Assembly: GCF_017052655.1 (NCBI RefSeq)
Contig: NZ_JAFIDC010000002.1
Location: forward strand, 44,752 to 108,751
Source of the DNA: Acholeplasma equirhinis
Lineage (GTDB): Bacteria > Bacillota_I > Bacilli_A > Acholeplasmatales > Acholeplasmataceae
Direction: 5' to 3'
DNA: 64,000 bases
The position numbers and the translations under genes are program-made. The notes below the pieces were generated by a model that made no database searches, had not been told where the DNA came from, and saw nothing but the letters and a program-made list of their open reading frames with translations. Below, piece after piece: positions 63,944 through 64,000 of this stretch. Within the stretch, counting starts at the first letter, position 1. Each line of letters opens with the position of its first letter.

Positions 63944-64000
<57 letters not shown>

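Overview
The window is a compact, AT-rich chromosomal segment of a wall-less Firmicutes relative, most likely an Acholeplasma (close to A. laidlawii). The evidence: the start of a 16S rRNA gene at the right edge reads as a Firmicutes/Mollicutes 16S; TGA serves as a stop codon throughout (standard code, unlike Mycoplasma and Spiroplasma); genes are tightly packed with ATGA/TAATG overlaps and strong AGGAGG ribosome binding sites; and the gene set mixes Firmicutes traits (T-box and THF riboswitches, CcpA, Spx, SUF, TrmFO) with a V-type ATPase and many lipoproteins. The species name is inferred, not shown.

Layout. 1-5487: oligopeptide ABC transporter oppBCDF, with large extra domains in OppC and OppF. 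5503-9731: lipoprotein with InlB-type repeats, two unknown membrane proteins and a membrane-anchored leucine-rich-repeat protein. 9748-14509: sufCDSUB iron-sulfur operon. 14532-15715: a divergent pair, a degenerate squalene/phytoene-synthase-like protein and a ComK-like protein. 15809-18589: pgk, XRE-cupin regulator, an atypical HPr, tpiA. 18677-20894: CotH-like lipoprotein and another lipoprotein. 20957-22293 (minus): rpsD with a long leader, and fRMsr. 22347-27039: thiI, an rRNA/tRNA methyltransferase, a TIM-barrel protein and a GH20 hexosaminidase. 27073-30898: def (minus), rsuA, ylbG, then rpsP-khpA-rimM-trmD-rplS. 31017-37362: ccpA, tyrS and trpS each with a T-box, a lipid kinase, pepF. 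37602-39844: spx, a broken CYTH gene, gap. 40056-48522: nine-gene V-type ATPase operon, followed by a SipW-like signal peptidase and ung. 49911-50609: THF riboswitch and folT. 50670-55642: aquaporin (minus), trmFO, xerC, Nudix, dut, protease-like lipoprotein. 55800-59299: rpsB, tsf, pyrH, frr, small membrane protein. 59408-63608: ilvE, uppS, cdsA, rseP. 63697-64000: tandem rRNA promoters, leader and the 16S start.

How it fits together. Energy metabolism (pgk, tpiA, gap, V-ATPase) appears tied to carbon-catabolite control: ccpA carries a cre-like box over its own -35, similar boxes lie before gap and between pepF and spx, and the HPr next to tpiA keeps the regulatory Ser but has lost the Arg beside the phosphorylatable His. 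Peptide import (opp) plus PepF, and T-box control of two tRNA synthetases, suggest growth on peptides and amino acids. Folate uptake (folT) under a THF riboswitch lies close to folate-dependent trmFO. The most unusual items are the coiled-coil insertion inside OppF, the HPr variant, the phytoene-synthase-like pseudoenzyme facing a ComK homologue, the CYTH gene broken by one in-frame TAA, and the lipoprotein protease with Glu at the usual Asp position. No CRISPR array, prophage, insertion sequence or tRNA gene was seen. All assignments come from reading the sequence; no database search was run.
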